Positions 39,146 through 48,578 of a stretch of DNA of 64,000 bases are shown piece by piece. The number at the start of each line of letters is the position of its first letter. Positions within the stretch are counted from its first letter, which is position 1. The DNA is from Acidimicrobiia bacterium (GTDB lineage: Bacteria > Actinomycetota > Acidimicrobiia > IMCC26256 > JAOSJM01): NCBI GenBank assembly GCA_027494165.1, contig JAOSJM010000005.1, positions 1,054,001-1,118,000 on the forward strand, given 5' to 3'. The notes beneath the pieces are model-generated. The model did no database searches. It was not told where the DNA came from and saw only the letters and a list, made by a program, of their open reading frames with translations. Both the position numbers and the translations under genes were made by a program.

Positions 39146-40629
39146 CAGGCCTCCTCGGTGGTGGTCGCACGGCGGAGCGCCGCCAGCGTACGGGGAATCG
39201 CTCCCACGAGGTCACCCGCGAGGATCCCCTCGGGCTCGGGACCGGCGTCGAGGGCGTCGGCGGCCACGTCGGCCGACCGGCCGTGCACCCAGGCCGCCGC
39301 GGCCGCCGCCTCGAACGCGGGGAGCCCCCGGGCGAGGAAGGCGCCGAGGATCCCGGCGAGGACGTCGCCCGTCCCGGCGGTCGCCAGCCAGGGACCACCG
39401 GTCGGGTTCACCACGGCGCGCCCGCCGGGCTCGGCCACGACCGTCCCGGGGCCCTTGAGCAACACGACGCTCTCGCTGTCGTCGGCCAGGCGCCGCGTGG
39501 CGGCCAGCCGGTCGTCGCCGACCGGACGGCCGGTGAGGCGCGCGTACTCGCCGCCGTGCGGCGTGAGCACGGTGGCCTCGGACAGGCCGGCGCGGCGGAC
39601 CCGCAACGGGGCCAGGTCCCCCTCGAGGGCGTTGAGCCCGTCGGCGTCGAGCACCAGAGGCACCGGCGCCTGGGCGGCGAGGAGGGTGGCTTCGGCCCGG
39701 GCCGCCGCGTCGGTCCCGAGTCCCGGACCCAGGACGAGCGCACGGAAGCGTCCCGCGTCCCGCAGGACGGCCTCGGCCCCGCCGCGATCGAGCGACCCGG
39801 TCGGGGTCGCGGGGAGCGCCTTCGTGATGACCTCCCCCCGAGGCCCGGGCGGCGGGGGCGGACCCGGGGAGGCAGCACCACACGATCCCGGCTCCCGCCC
39901 GGAGCGCGGCCCGGCTGACGAGCAGGGGCGCCCCGGTCATGCCACCGGACCCGCCGACGACCATCACTCCGCCCACGCTCCACTTCTGGGCGTCCGGGGG
40001 TCGGTCCGGGAGCCAGCTCGCGACGTCGACGGCCTCGGTGACCCCGGCCGGGGGACCCCCGGGTCCACCCCGATGTCGACGACCTCCACCGACCCCGCCC
40101 GGGCGGCTCCGGGCTGGAAGCACAGCCCCGGCTTCAGCGCGGCGAAGCAGACCGTCACGTCGGCGGCCACGGCCTCCCCGGCGACGGCGCCCGTCTCGCC
40201 GTCGACCCCCGAGGGGATGTCGACGGCGACGACCGGGACCGGTCCCCCGGACAGCCGGCGCGCGACCCACGCCGCGTCCCCTTCGAGGTCGCCCCGGAAC
40301 CCGGTCCCGAACATCGCGTCGACGGCGACGTCGGCCCGGTCGAGCGCCCGGTCGAAGCGCGACCGGTCGACCCCGCCGGCGAGGAGGAACACGTCGGCCC
40401 GCACACCCCACGACCGCAGCACCCGGGCCGCGACCAGGCCGTCGCCTCCGTTGTTGCCCTTCCCGCAGACGACCACCACCCGGCGTCCGTAGCTCCCGCC
40501 GGCGACCCGGCGCACGGCCCGGGCCACCGCCCGCCCGGCCCGCTCCATGAGGACGGCCTCAGGGGTGCCGGCGGCGATCGCGGCCCGGTCGGCCTCACCC
40601 ATGGCCGCAGGGGTCAGGACGGGGATCAC
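39145..40629 (-). CDS. nnr: NAD(P)H-hydrate epimerase/dehydratase, two frame breaks
   Basis: Bifunctional repair enzyme for damaged NAD(P)H. The N-terminal epimerase shows VIPVLTPAAMGEADRAAIAA, the NNGGDGLVAARVL phosphate loop, DAMFGTGFRGDLEGDAAW and VVAVDIPSGVDGETGAV. The C-terminal dehydratase shows SVGGVMVVGGSGGMTGAPLL, VLGPGLGTDAAARAEATLL, VLDADGLNALEG, TVLTPHGGEYARLTGR and WLATAGTGDVLAGILGAFL. The frame breaks at 40056-40060 (five bases, six expected) and at 39834-39839 (six, seven expected). With both repaired there is one open protein of about 495 residues. The GTG start overlaps the acpS stop by 4 bp. Confidence 0.93.
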
Positions 40630-41015
40630 CGGTCCGCCTCTCCGAGCGCCACCGCCACCGCCATGGCGATGGAGTCGGAGTGGCTGAGGGAGAGCTGCCA
40701 GGCGACCACGCCGCGCCGGGCCGCCAGCTCGGCCGCCCGTCCCCGCAGCGCCAGCTCCGGGGCGCCGCTGTCCCGCCGGACGACCTCGACGTCGCGCAGC
40801 CCGAACGCGCCGAGCCCCACCCCCAGGGCCTTCATCACGGCCTCCTTGGCGGCGAACCGAGCCGCGAGGCGGGGCGCGGGGTCGCGGAAGCGCCCGGCGT
40901 AGGCCCGCTCGCCGTCGCTGAAGAGGCGCTCCGGCAGCCGCGACCGCCGGGCCAGCGCGAGGCGGAACCGGTCGATCTCCACCAGGTCGGTGCCGACGCC
41001 GACCACGCCGGTCAT
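40626..41015 (-). CDS. acpS: Holo-[acyl-carrier-protein] synthase
   Basis: A 129-residue AcpS that attaches 4'-phosphopantetheine to acyl carrier protein. The Mg-binding motifs are GVGTDLVEIDRFRLAL (Asp) and RFAAKEAVMKALGVG (Glu and Lys), and the end is WQLSLSHSDSIAMAVAVAL. It overlaps the glmS stop by 4 bp and the nnr start by 4 bp, so three genes are translationally coupled. Confidence 0.95.
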   Translation of the reverse strand: MTGVVGVGTDLVEIDRFRLALARRSRLPERLFSDGERAYAGRFRDPAPRLAARFAAKEAVMKALGVGLGAFGLRDVEVVRRDSGAPELALRGRAAELAARRGVVAWQLSLSHSDSIAMAVAVALGEADR

Positions 41016-44000
41016 CCGCCGGCGAACCAGTGACGGGCGAGGACGTGCACCGGCTCGGTGAGGAGGTCGACCACGTCGACATCGGCGAGGACGGGGTCCG
41101 CGAACGTCGGCTCGGTCTCGGTGACCGCGTCGCGCAGCGCGGCGTACCGGCTCCGGTAGCCCTGGAGCACCGCCCGGACCAGGTCGGCCGGCAGGCGCTC
41201 GTGGAACCGGAGGTGGAGCAGGGTCAGCCCGGTGGCCTGGGTGCCCTTCACCTCGGGGACGATGAGGACCGTGCGTCCGTCGTGGCCCCGGGCGACGGTG
41301 ACCTCGCGCTCGCTCGCCGCCCGGCGCTTCGTGCCGCGCAGCCTCGGGTCGCGCTCGGTGCGGGAGGTGAGCTGGGCCCCGAGGCCTCCCCGGTCGACGA
41401 CGTGGACGGTGGCCTCATCGGAGGAGGCGTCGCCCTCGATGGCGTACCGGGTGAAGCCGGTGACCTGCTCGACGGCGGGGTCGAGGTCGACGAGGGTCCG
41501 CAGGGCCCGGTAGCCGAGGCTGTCGCGCGGTGCCCCGGCCGCCAGCACCTCCCGCACGAGGGGTGTCTGCAGCAAGGTCTCGTCGGAGCGCGAGATCCCC
41601 ACGGTGACCGTCTTGGCCTGGTGCTTGATGGCGTCGACGGGTCGGGTGAGCTCCTCGATCCCCTTGGTGAGCGCGGCGGTGAGGTCCTCGACGACGGTGC
41701 TCGGGGTCCCGACCTTCCCGTGCTCCACCTGGTACGCGTCGAGGGGCACGATCCCGGTGGCGTAGCGCACCAGCGAGGCGAGCCGGGCCGCGGTGCTCGC
41801 CTCGAGGTGGCCGTCGTAGGCCCCGGCCCGGAGCCGGTCGAGGAAGCGGGCCGCCGGGCCCTCGACGGCCCGGCGGAGGCCGGCCAGGAGGTCGTCGGGA
41901 TCGGCCGGTCGGGCCGCCACGACACCCTCGACGGCCGCCCGTGCCTCCCTGAGGGGCCGGGCCGAGGCGTCGATGGCCAGTGCCGCCTCGTAGGCGAAGA
42001 GGTGACCGGCCATGGCCGAGAGCACGAAGGCGAGCGCCGGATGCACCTCGGGGACGGCGACGGTCTCGAGGGCGGCGTGGAAGCGTTCCTCGCCCTCGTC
42101 GACGATCGCGATCGGCGCCGCCTTGTGGGCCCGGTAGATCGCCACCTCCTTGGCGACGTCGTCGGCGTTCGAGCCCCGCAGACCCGCCGCGCACACCAGG
42201 ACCATCGGCTCGGAGGAGAGGTCGATGTGCTTCTTGTCCTCGGTGACGTCGCAGGCGATCGACTTGTAGCAGAGCTCGGAGAGCTTGATCCGCACCTCGT
42301 GGGCGGCGACCCGGTTGAGGCCGTTGCCCACCACCGCCCAGGAGCGCCGGAACGGCGCGTGGCGCTGGGCGATCTCCGCCACCTGCGGCCGCCGGTCGAG
42401 GACGGCCCGCATCGCGTCGGGGAGCCGGCGGAGCGCGGAGAGCACGGCGTGGCGCGAGTCGCGGTCCCCGGCGCCCAGCTCCTCGGCGAAGGCGTCGGCG
42501 AGCAGGAAGCCGGCCGCGACCTGCGCGTAGAACGCCTTCGTCGACGCCACGCTCATCTCCACGTCGCGACCGTCGGAGGTGTACAGGACGCCGTCGGACC
42601 TGTCGACGAGATCGCTGTTGCGCCGGTTCACCACGGCCACGACCGCGGCGCCGCGGTCGCGAACGAGGTCGACGGTCCGGTTGGTGTCGGTGGTGGTGCC
42701 GCTCTGGCTGATGGCCACGACCAGCGTGTCGGACATGTCCGGTCGGAGGCCGAAGCCCGAGAGCTCGGTCGCCGGCAGGGCGTCGACGGCCGTGGGCACC
42801 CCGGCGAGGCGGAGGGCGGCGGCCACGCCCTGGCCGGCCACCGCCGCCGTACCCTGCCCGATCACGAGGACACGGCGCACCTCGCCGGCCCGGAGGCGGG
42901 CCAGGAGGGCGGCGGGGAGGGTGTCGGGACCGAGGTCGGCGACGAGCCGCCCTCCCCGCTCGGCGATCTTGCCCCGCAACGTCTTGCGGAACGAGGCCGG
43001 CGACTCGGAGATCTCCTTGAGCAGGTAGTGGGGGAAGCTGCCCCGGTCGACGTCACGGGTCGTGATCTCGGCCCGGTGCACGTCGCCGTCGCCGACGGGC
43101 AGCGGCGTCCCGTCGTAGGCGGCGCGCCGGATCCCCTCCAGGGTTCCGGCCGCGCCGGCCTCGAGGACCACGACCTGTCCCCTGCTCGCGCCCGGGTTCG
43201 CGGGGTTGTTCGGGGTGTCGCCGTCCATGCGGACGTAGACCGGGGTCTCCTCGACCAGGCCGTAGGGCTCCGACGCGACCACGAACGCGTCCTCGGCCAG
43301 GCCCACGTAGAGGGCCTGGCCGCTCCCCCGCAGCGCCAGGTACAGGCGATCCGGCGCGCCGCTCGCGGCGGCGACGGCCACCGATCCCTCGAGCGAGGCG
43401 ACGGTGTCGCGGAACGCCTCCTCGGGGGAGAGGCCGCCGGCGAGACGCCTCGACACGAGTGCCGGGATGACCTTGGCGTCGGTGGTGATCTCGGCCGGGA
43501 GGGCCAGCCCCTCCAGGACCGTGAGATCGGCGTGGTTGTCGACGTCGCCGTTCAGGGCGGCCACGACGTAGGGGCCGTCGGCCCTCCCGAGCTCCTCCTG
43601 GTCGAGAGGGTGGGCGTTGGGCTCGGAGATGATCCCCACGCTCGCCCAGCGGGTGTGGCCCAGGACCAGCGTCTCGGCCCGCTCGTCGGCCAGGGCGAGG
43701 TGGAGGAGCGGGTCGTCGCGCACCGCGGCCCGCAGGACGGCCGTGTTGTCGCCGAGCTCGCCGATCTCGGCCGCCGCCTTGTAGACGAGACCGAGTCCCC
43801 CGTCGACCCGCCGGACCGCGCCCGACACGAAGAGCGGGTCGGCCGACCGCTCGTCGAGCAGCCGGCGGACGGCCGGATCGGCCGGGTCGACGTCGGAGCG
43901 CACGAGCAGGTGGAGACCGGCCGAGTCGCGGCCGCGCACCTCGAGCCGGTCGAGGGCCGAGAGCGCGACCTGGACCGAGGTGAAGGCGGCCAGAGCCGCC

Positions 44001-44437
44001 GGACCGGCGTCGGGCCCGGCCAGGTCGGCGACGGCCCGGGCCGTGCGCAGCCGGTCGTGCCGCACGGCCCAGACCGCGTCCTTGAGCCGGACCAGGCCGG
44101 CGTTCAGCAGCTCCAGCTCGCCCGGGCCGAGCCGGGTGACCGGACCGCGGGGGTCGTCGAGGCGGGACTCGATCCCCTCGACCGACCGCGCCAGCTCGTC
44201 GGTCCGGTGCTCGAGCCCGACGAGCAGGGAACGGTCGCCCAGGAGGCAGCGGACGCCGGGCAGGCCCCGCAGCGCCCGTTCGACCGACTCGACGTCGGCG
44301 GCGGTGGCCGTGAGCCCCTCGACCGACAGGTCGCCGGACAGGCGCGTGGCAGCCGACCGCAGCGCCTCGGTCAGGACCGCGGCCTCCGGCGGTGGTCGCC
44401 GGCTCGGGCGCCGCATCACGGCGATGATTCCGCACAT
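41012..44437 (-). CDS. glmS: Oversized glutamine-fructose-6-phosphate aminotransferase
   Basis: 1141 residues, against about 610 in typical GlmS, which makes glucosamine-6-phosphate for the cell wall. The catalytic Cys2 is in MCGIIAVMRR. The next family motif RLEVRGRDSAGLH, normally near residue 25, begins only at 164, so about 140 residues are inserted. Then follow GHTRWASVGIISEPNAHPLD (260-279), LNGDVDNHADL, YLLKEISESPASFRKTLRGK, the first SIS domain with VIGQGTAAVAGQG and ISQSGTTTDTNRTVDL, SVASTKAFYAQVAAG, and a second SIS domain where the usual ELKHGPLAL-like stretch is replaced by DVTEDKKHIDLSSEPMVLV. TRPVDAIKHQAKTVTVG resembles the usual GlmS C-terminus but is followed by some 240 more residues. 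glmM lies upstream. Confidence 0.9.
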   Translation of the reverse strand: MCGIIAVMRRPSRRPPPEAAVLTEALRSAATRLSGDLSVEGLTATAADVESVERALRGLPGVRCLLGDRSLLVGLEHRTDELARSVEGIESRLDDPRGPVTRLGPGELELLNAGLVRLKDAVWAVRHDRLRTARAVADLAGPDAGPAALAAFTSVQVALSALDRLEVRGRDSAGLHLLVRSDVDPADPAVRRLLDERSADPLFVSGAVRRVDGGLGLVYKAAAEIGELGDNTAVLRAAVRDDPLLHLALADERAETLVLGHTRWASVGIISEPNAHPLDQEELGRADGPYVVAALNGDVDNHADLTVLEGLALPAEITTDAKVIPALVSRRLAGGLSPEEAFRDTVASLEGSVAVAAASGAPDRLYLALRGSGQALYVGLAEDAFVVASEPYGLVEETPVYVRMDGDTPNNPANPGASRGQVVVLEAGAAGTLEGIRRAAYDGTPLPVGDGDVHRAEITTRDVDRGSFPHYLLKEISESPASFRKTLRGKIAERGGRLVADLGPDTLPAALLARLRAGEVRRVLVIGQGTAAVAGQGVAAALRLAGVPTAVDALPATELSGFGLRPDMSDTLVVAISQSGTTTDTNRTVDLVRDRGAAVVAVVNRRNSDLVDRSDGVLYTSDGRDVEMSVASTKAFYAQVAAGFLLADAFAEELGAGDRDSRHAVLSALRRLPDAMRAVLDRRPQVAEIAQRHAPFRRSWAVVGNGLNRVAAHEVRIKLSELCYKSIACDVTEDKKHIDLSSEPMVLVCAAGLRGSNADDVAKEVAIYRAHKAAPIAIVDEGEERFHAALETVAVPEVHPALAFVLSAMAGHLFAYEAALAIDASARPLREARAAVEGVVAARPADPDDLLAGLRRAVEGPAARFLDRLRAGAYDGHLEASTAARLASLVRYATGIVPLDAYQVEHGKVGTPSTVVEDLTAALTKGIEELTRPVDAIKHQAKTVTVGISRSDETLLQTPLVREVLAAGAPRDSLGYRALRTLVDLDPAVEQVTGFTRYAIEGDASSDEATVHVVDRGGLGAQLTSRTERDPRLRGTKRRAASEREVTVARGHDGRTVLIVPEVKGTQATGLTLLHLRFHERLPADLVRAVLQGYRSRYAALRDAVTETEPTFADPVLADVDVVDLLTEPVHVLARHWFAGG

Positions 44438-44480
44438 GGTGGTTTGGGGGCCGCCCTCGACCGCCGGGCGAAGACACCCG

Positions 44481-44486
44481 ATTGTA
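44481..44486 (-). promoter_or_regulatory. Possible -10 element for glmS
   Basis: Read on the glmS strand this is TACAAT, one of very few AT-rich hexamers nearby, about 44 bp before the ATG. No convincing -35 is found 17 bp upstream, so support is weak. Confidence 0.3.
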
Positions 44487-44529
44487 GGGCCCCGGGCGCC
44501 CGGAGCCGGCCGGAGCCGCGGTCGCCCGC

Positions 44530-45864
44530 TCAGCCCTCCCCGCAGGCCTCCTCGACCGCGGCGACCAGCCGGGCGGCGGCGGCCTCGGCCTCGCCGGCCG
44601 TCGGGGCCTCGACCATCACCCGGATCACCGGCTCCGTGCCCGAGGCGCGCACGAGCACCCGGCCGGCCTCGCCCAGCCCGGCCTCGACCTCCACCAGCGC
44701 CGCCCGGAAGCCGGGAGCGTCGTCGAGCCGGGCCCGATCGGCGACCCGCACGTTGCGCAGGATCTGGGGGAGGGGCTGCACGACCGAGGCGAGCTCGGAG
44801 AGCGGCTGCCCCGACCGCACGACCACGTCGAGCAGCTGGAGCCCGGTGAGGAGCCCGTCGCCGGTCGTGGCGAGGTCGGCGAAGACGACGTGCCCGGACT
44901 GCTCACCTCCGAGCGAGAGACCGTGGGCCTCGATCGCGGCCAGGACGTTCCGGTCGCCGACCGGGGTCTCGACGACGCGGACGCCGTGCTCCGCGAGGGC
45001 CCGGCGCAGACCCAGGTTCGACATCACGGTGACGGCCAGCGCCCCTCCCCGGAGCAGGCCCCGCCGCTGGAGGTCGAGAGCGGCGACGGCCAGGATCTGG
45101 TCGCCGTCGACGAGCGCTCCCCGCTCGTCGACCGCCACGACGCGGTCGGCGTCACCGTCGAAGGCCAGGCCGGCGTCGGCCCCCTCCTCCCGCACCGCCC
45201 GCCGGAGGGGGCCGGGATCGGTGGAGCCGCAGCCGGCGTTGATGTTCGTGCCGTCGGGACGGTCGTGGAGGACCTCGACCCGCGCGCCGGCGAGCCGCAA
45301 CGCGCGGGGGGCGACCTCGAAGGCGGCGCCGTGCGCGCAGTCCACCACGACCCGGAGGCCGTCGAGCCGGCGCCCACCGAGCGTCCCCACGACGTGCTCG
45401 ACGTACTGCGCCCCCGCATCGGGGAGCGGCCCGGGCTCGCCGACGCCCTCGCCCACCGGGGCGTCGTCCCCGGGCCCGGAACCGAGCCGCGCCTCGATAG
45501 CGGCCTCCTCGGCGTCGGTGAGCTTGCGCCCGCCCCGGGCGAACAGCTTCACCCCGTTGTCGGGGAACGGGTTGTGGCTCGCGGAGATCATCGCCCCGGG
45601 CGCGTCGTGGACCCCCGACAGGTGCGCGAGGGCGGGGGTGGGGAGCACGCCGCCGGTGAGCACCGGGACCCCGACCGAGCAGAGCCCGGCCACCAGGGCC
45701 GCCTCCAGCATCGGCCCGGAACGCCGGGTGTCGCGGGCGACGACGAACGGGCGACCGTCCCCGAGCACGGTGGCGGCGGTCCGACCCAGCGCGACGACCA
45801 GCTCCGGCGTGAGCTCGCGGTTCGCGATGCCGCGCACGCCGTCGGTACCGAAGCGGAGCGTCAT
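44530..45864 (-). CDS. glmM: Phosphoglucosamine mutase
   Basis: A 444-residue enzyme interconverting glucosamine-6-phosphate and glucosamine-1-phosphate, the step after GlmS. It has RFGTDGVRGIANRELTPELV, the phosphoserine loop GAMISASHNPFPDNGVKLFA, the metal-binding LAFDGDADRVVAVDERG, the sugar-binding LGGEQSGHVVFADLATTGDG and the phosphate-binding VRASGTEPVIRVMVEA. Length is normal. It precedes glmS on the same strand. Confidence 0.96.
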   Translation of the reverse strand: MTLRFGTDGVRGIANRELTPELVVALGRTAATVLGDGRPFVVARDTRRSGPMLEAALVAGLCSVGVPVLTGGVLPTPALAHLSGVHDAPGAMISASHNPFPDNGVKLFARGGRKLTDAEEAAIEARLGSGPGDDAPVGEGVGEPGPLPDAGAQYVEHVVGTLGGRRLDGLRVVVDCAHGAAFEVAPRALRLAGARVEVLHDRPDGTNINAGCGSTDPGPLRRAVREEGADAGLAFDGDADRVVAVDERGALVDGDQILAVAALDLQRRGLLRGGALAVTVMSNLGLRRALAEHGVRVVETPVGDRNVLAAIEAHGLSLGGEQSGHVVFADLATTGDGLLTGLQLLDVVVRSGQPLSELASVVQPLPQILRNVRVADRARLDDAPGFRAALVEVEAGLGEAGRVLVRASGTEPVIRVMVEAPTAGEAEAAAARLVAAVEEACGEG

Positions 45865-45910
45865 CGTGCGGGCGCCGTTCGACCGGGAGGCCGGCTCCGC
45901 CTGCCCCGTC

Positions 45911-46303
45911 CTACCGCTTCGAGTACTGCGGGGCCTTGCGGGCCTTCTTGAGGCCGTACTTGCGGCGCTCCTTCTCCCGCGCGTCCCGCGTGAGGAGCCC
46001 CGCCTTCTTGAGCACGGGGCGGGTCTCGGGGTCGAGCGCCACGAGCGCCCGGGCGATGCCCAGCCTCACGGCTCCGGCCTGGCCGCTGACCCCACCGCCG
46101 TCGAGCGTCGCGTCGACGTCGTACACGTCGGCCGTCTGGGTGATCCGGAGCGGCTCGGTGGCGATCACCTGGTGGGTGAGGATCGGGAAGTGCCGCTCGA
46201 AGGGCCGCCCGTTGACGGTGATGACACCGGTGCCGGGACGGAGCCGGACCCGGGCCACGGCCTCCTTGCGCCGGCCGGTCGTCTGGATGAGGGGCTTGGG
46301 CAA
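45911..46303 (-). CDS. rpsI: 30S ribosomal protein S9
   Basis: A 130-residue S9. The start [19 protein letters not shown], the middle [19 protein letters not shown] and the strongly basic end [19 protein letters not shown] are diagnostic. The C-terminal Lys-Arg reaches the P-site tRNA. It follows rplM by 21 bp. Confidence 0.97.
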   Translation of the reverse strand: MPKPLIQTTGRRKEAVARVRLRPGTGVITVNGRPFERHFPILTHQVIATEPLRITQTADVYDVDATLDGGGVSGQAGAVRLGIARALVALDPETRPVLKKAGLLTRDAREKERRKYGLKKARKAPQYSKR

Positions 46304-46324
46304 CGGGATCGTCCTCGCTTCGGG

Positions 46325-46773
46325 TCAGCCGGACCGCCGGGCCCAGGTGAGGGGCCGGGGCCGGGGCTGCTGGGCGGCGTGGGGGTGATCGGGACCGGGG
46401 TACACGCGCAGCTTCGTCAGCATGCTGCGACCCAGGCGGCCCTTCGGGAGCATCCCCGGACGGCCTGCTTCACGACCCGGGCCGGGTCGCGGGCCAGCAG
46501 GTGCTCGAGGGTCTCGCGGCGGAGCCCACCGGGGTAGCCGGAGTGCCGGTAGTAGATCTTGCCCTCGGCCTTGCGGGGCGTCACGTCGAGCTTCGCCGCG
46601 TTCACCACGATCACGTGGTCGCCGGTGTCGACGTGCGGGGCGTAGATGGGCTTGTGCTTGCCGCGCAGCAGGCTCGCCACCTCGGTGGCGAGGCGACCGA
46701 GCACGACGTCCTCGGCGTCGACGACGTGCCACGCGCGCTCGATGTCGGCCGGCTTCGGGCTGAAGGTCCGCAC
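46325..46773 (-). CDS. rplM: 50S ribosomal protein L13, frameshifted
   Basis: A primary assembly protein of the 50S subunit. [56 protein letters not shown] and [20 protein letters not shown] are typical L13. The frame breaks at the C4 run 46454-46457. Five bases give [20 protein letters not shown] and the expected tail [19 protein letters not shown]. Start GTG at 46773. Since L13 is needed for normal ribosome assembly, the break is almost certainly a sequence error. Confidence 0.95.
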
Positions 46774-46869
46774 GGGAGATCCTCGGGGTTCGGGTCGGGT
46801 GGCGCTGCGCTCCCCGACGGAGTCGTGGCGCCCGTGCGGGGCACGCGCGGCGCCGGAGCGCGACGGACA

Positions 46870-46899
46870 AGGATACCGGCGGACGGCCCCATGGGGCAA
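46870..46899 (-). promoter_or_regulatory. Possible promoter of rplM-rpsI
   Basis: On the minus strand, TTGCCC (46899-46894) and TATCCT (46875-46870) are 18 bp apart, about 97 bp before the rplM GTG. This lies in the 254-bp spacer to the divergent phosphodiesterase gene. The match to sigma-70 elements is moderate. I see nothing else in this spacer. Confidence 0.35.
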
Positions 46900-47027
46900 T
46901 CGGGCCGCTCGGGCACGGGACCGGGCCGGCCCCGGGGCGCCTCGGCCCGCCACCCCCGCCTCCCGACCACCGAGCGCGTCTAGCCTGGGCCGCCCGGGGC
47001 CCGACCCGGCCCGCTCCCGGAGCCGCC

Positions 47028-48563
47028 ATGAGCCACGCCGACGCCCTCCCCGCCGTCCCGGTCCACCGGGTCGCTCCCCGGCACGAGGACGCGGCCGAAC
47101 GGGCCCTCGAGGTGCTGCTCGACCCGGCGCTCGACCCGATCGTCGACATGGTCTTCACGAGCCGCGACGGCGCCTACGAGGCGCTCAGCCACGACGGTCG
47201 GGTGCGGTTCCGCCGCCAGGGGCCGGGTCCCCAGGCCTTCGAGGTGATCGACGCCGAGGGCGCCGACCCGCTCTCCGACCAGTCCCCCGACCGCTTCAGC
47301 CCGCTCGCGGCCGAGCTCGCCCACCTGCACCCGCGCCGCGACTCGAACGCCTACCCCTTCGCCTTCGACCAGGTGGCCCAGCTCTTCGACTCCCCCGCGG
47401 CACCCGACCTGTGCGTCGTGCACAGCGCGGCCCACAACTGGGAGGACCAGGGTGGTCACCGGGGCGAGCACGGTTCCCCGGGCGTGGTGCAGGCCCGGGC
47501 CCCGCTGGTCATCGCCGGCCGGGGCGTGCGCACCGGGCGGACGTCCGTGCCGGCCCGGCTCGTCGACGTCGCTCCCACGGTGGCGGAGCTGCTCGGCGTG
47601 GCCCCGCTCGACGGCGAGGGCACCCGCCTCCCGGGCCAGGACGGTCGGGTCCTCACGGAGGTGCTCGACCCCGGCGAGCGCCGGCCGGGCCACCTCGTCG
47701 GCGTCCTCTTCGACGGGACCAACGCCAACGTCCTGTACGCCATGGTCGAGTCCGGGGAGGCACCCCACGTCGCCCGCCTCGTCGAGATGGGGTCGACGTT
47801 CACCTACGGCGCGGTCGCCGCCCTCCCGACCGTCACCCTCGCCAACCACACGACGATCCTCACCGGCCGCTCGCCCGGTCACCACGGGATCCTGCACAAC
47901 GCCTGGTACGACCGGCGCACCGGGCAGCAGGTCGTCACGAACTCGTCCGCCACCTGGCCCTGGGCCATGCAGCACGTGGTGGGAGGGGTGGCCTCCCTGC
48001 ACGACGCCGTGCACCGGACCTGGCCCGACGCCTTCACGGCCTCGGTGAACGAGCCCTGCGACCTCGGAGCCGACTACAGCACCTTCGACTTCTTCCGCCG
48101 CGGCGACGTCCCGCCGATCCCCGAGTCGCCCGACGGGCTCCCCCACACCACGGAGCGCTTCGTCCGGCCGTCCAAGGACTACTCGTGGTCGTCGGTGGTC
48201 GATCACATGGCCGTGGACCAGGCGGTGGGGATCCTCGACGGGCACTACCGGGGCACCTCGTACCCGGCGCCCCGGTTCCTCTGGGTCAACTTCACGCTCA
48301 CGGACTCGGGCATGCACGAGGGCGGCCCCCATTCGGAGATCGCCGCTGCGGCGGTGCGCGACTCCGACGCGCGCCTCGGGGAGATCCTGCGGGCGCTCGA
48401 GCGGGTCGGGATGTTCGACGACACGGCCTTCGTGCTCCTCGCCGACCACGGCATGGAGGAGAACGACCCCGACGTCCGTGGCGACTGGGACGTCCACCTC
48501 CGCGAGGCCGGCCTCACGTTCCGCGACGAGGGCTACGGCTTCCTCTACCTGGGCGAGTCCTGA
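47028..48563 (+). CDS. Alkaline phosphatase/phosphodiesterase family protein, apparently circularly permuted
   Basis: A 511-residue protein with the metal-site motifs of nucleotide pyrophosphatase/phosphodiesterases in an unusual order. The second half carries [16 protein letters not shown] (Asp229), the nucleophile Thr270 in [15 protein letters not shown], the family phrase [27 protein letters not shown] (Asp426, His430) and [11 protein letters not shown] (Asp473, His474). The last His motif, usually near the C-terminus, appears instead at residues 143-149 (GHRGEHG), followed by a sulfatase-like [10 protein letters not shown] and [15 protein letters not shown]. No signal peptide is seen, suggesting a cytosolic enzyme. 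It is followed by ilvA after 15 bp. Confidence 0.8.
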   Translation: MSHADALPAVPVHRVAPRHEDAAERALEVLLDPALDPIVDMVFTSRDGAYEALSHDGRVRFRRQGPGPQAFEVIDAEGADPLSDQSPDRFSPLAAELAHLHPRRDSNAYPFAFDQVAQLFDSPAAPDLCVVHSAAHNWEDQGGHRGEHGSPGVVQARAPLVIAGRGVRTGRTSVPARLVDVAPTVAELLGVAPLDGEGTRLPGQDGRVLTEVLDPGERRPGHLVGVLFDGTNANVLYAMVESGEAPHVARLVEMGSTFTYGAVAALPTVTLANHTTILTGRSPGHHGILHNAWYDRRTGQQVVTNSSATWPWAMQHVVGGVASLHDAVHRTWPDAFTASVNEPCDLGADYSTFDFFRRGDVPPIPESPDGLPHTTERFVRPSKDYSWSSVVDHMAVDQAVGILDGHYRGTSYPAPRFLWVNFTLTDSGMHEGGPHSEIAAAAVRDSDARLGEILRALERVGMFDDTAFVLLADHGMEENDPDVRGDWDVHLREAGLTFRDEGYGFLYLGES

Positions 48564-48578
48564 GGAGCGGACGAGGGG

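Noticed and set aside
44481..44530. Palindromic CCGGGCGCCCGG between glmM and glmS as a terminator
   Set aside because: It is short, without T-tract, and separates two genes expected to be co-expressed. Such palindromes are common at this base composition.
41030..46537. An open frame of 1835 codons on the plus strand
   Set aside because: It is antisense to glmS, glmM, rpsI and the rplM end, with low-complexity Arg/Gly/Pro/Val composition. Long antisense frames are expected at this GC content.
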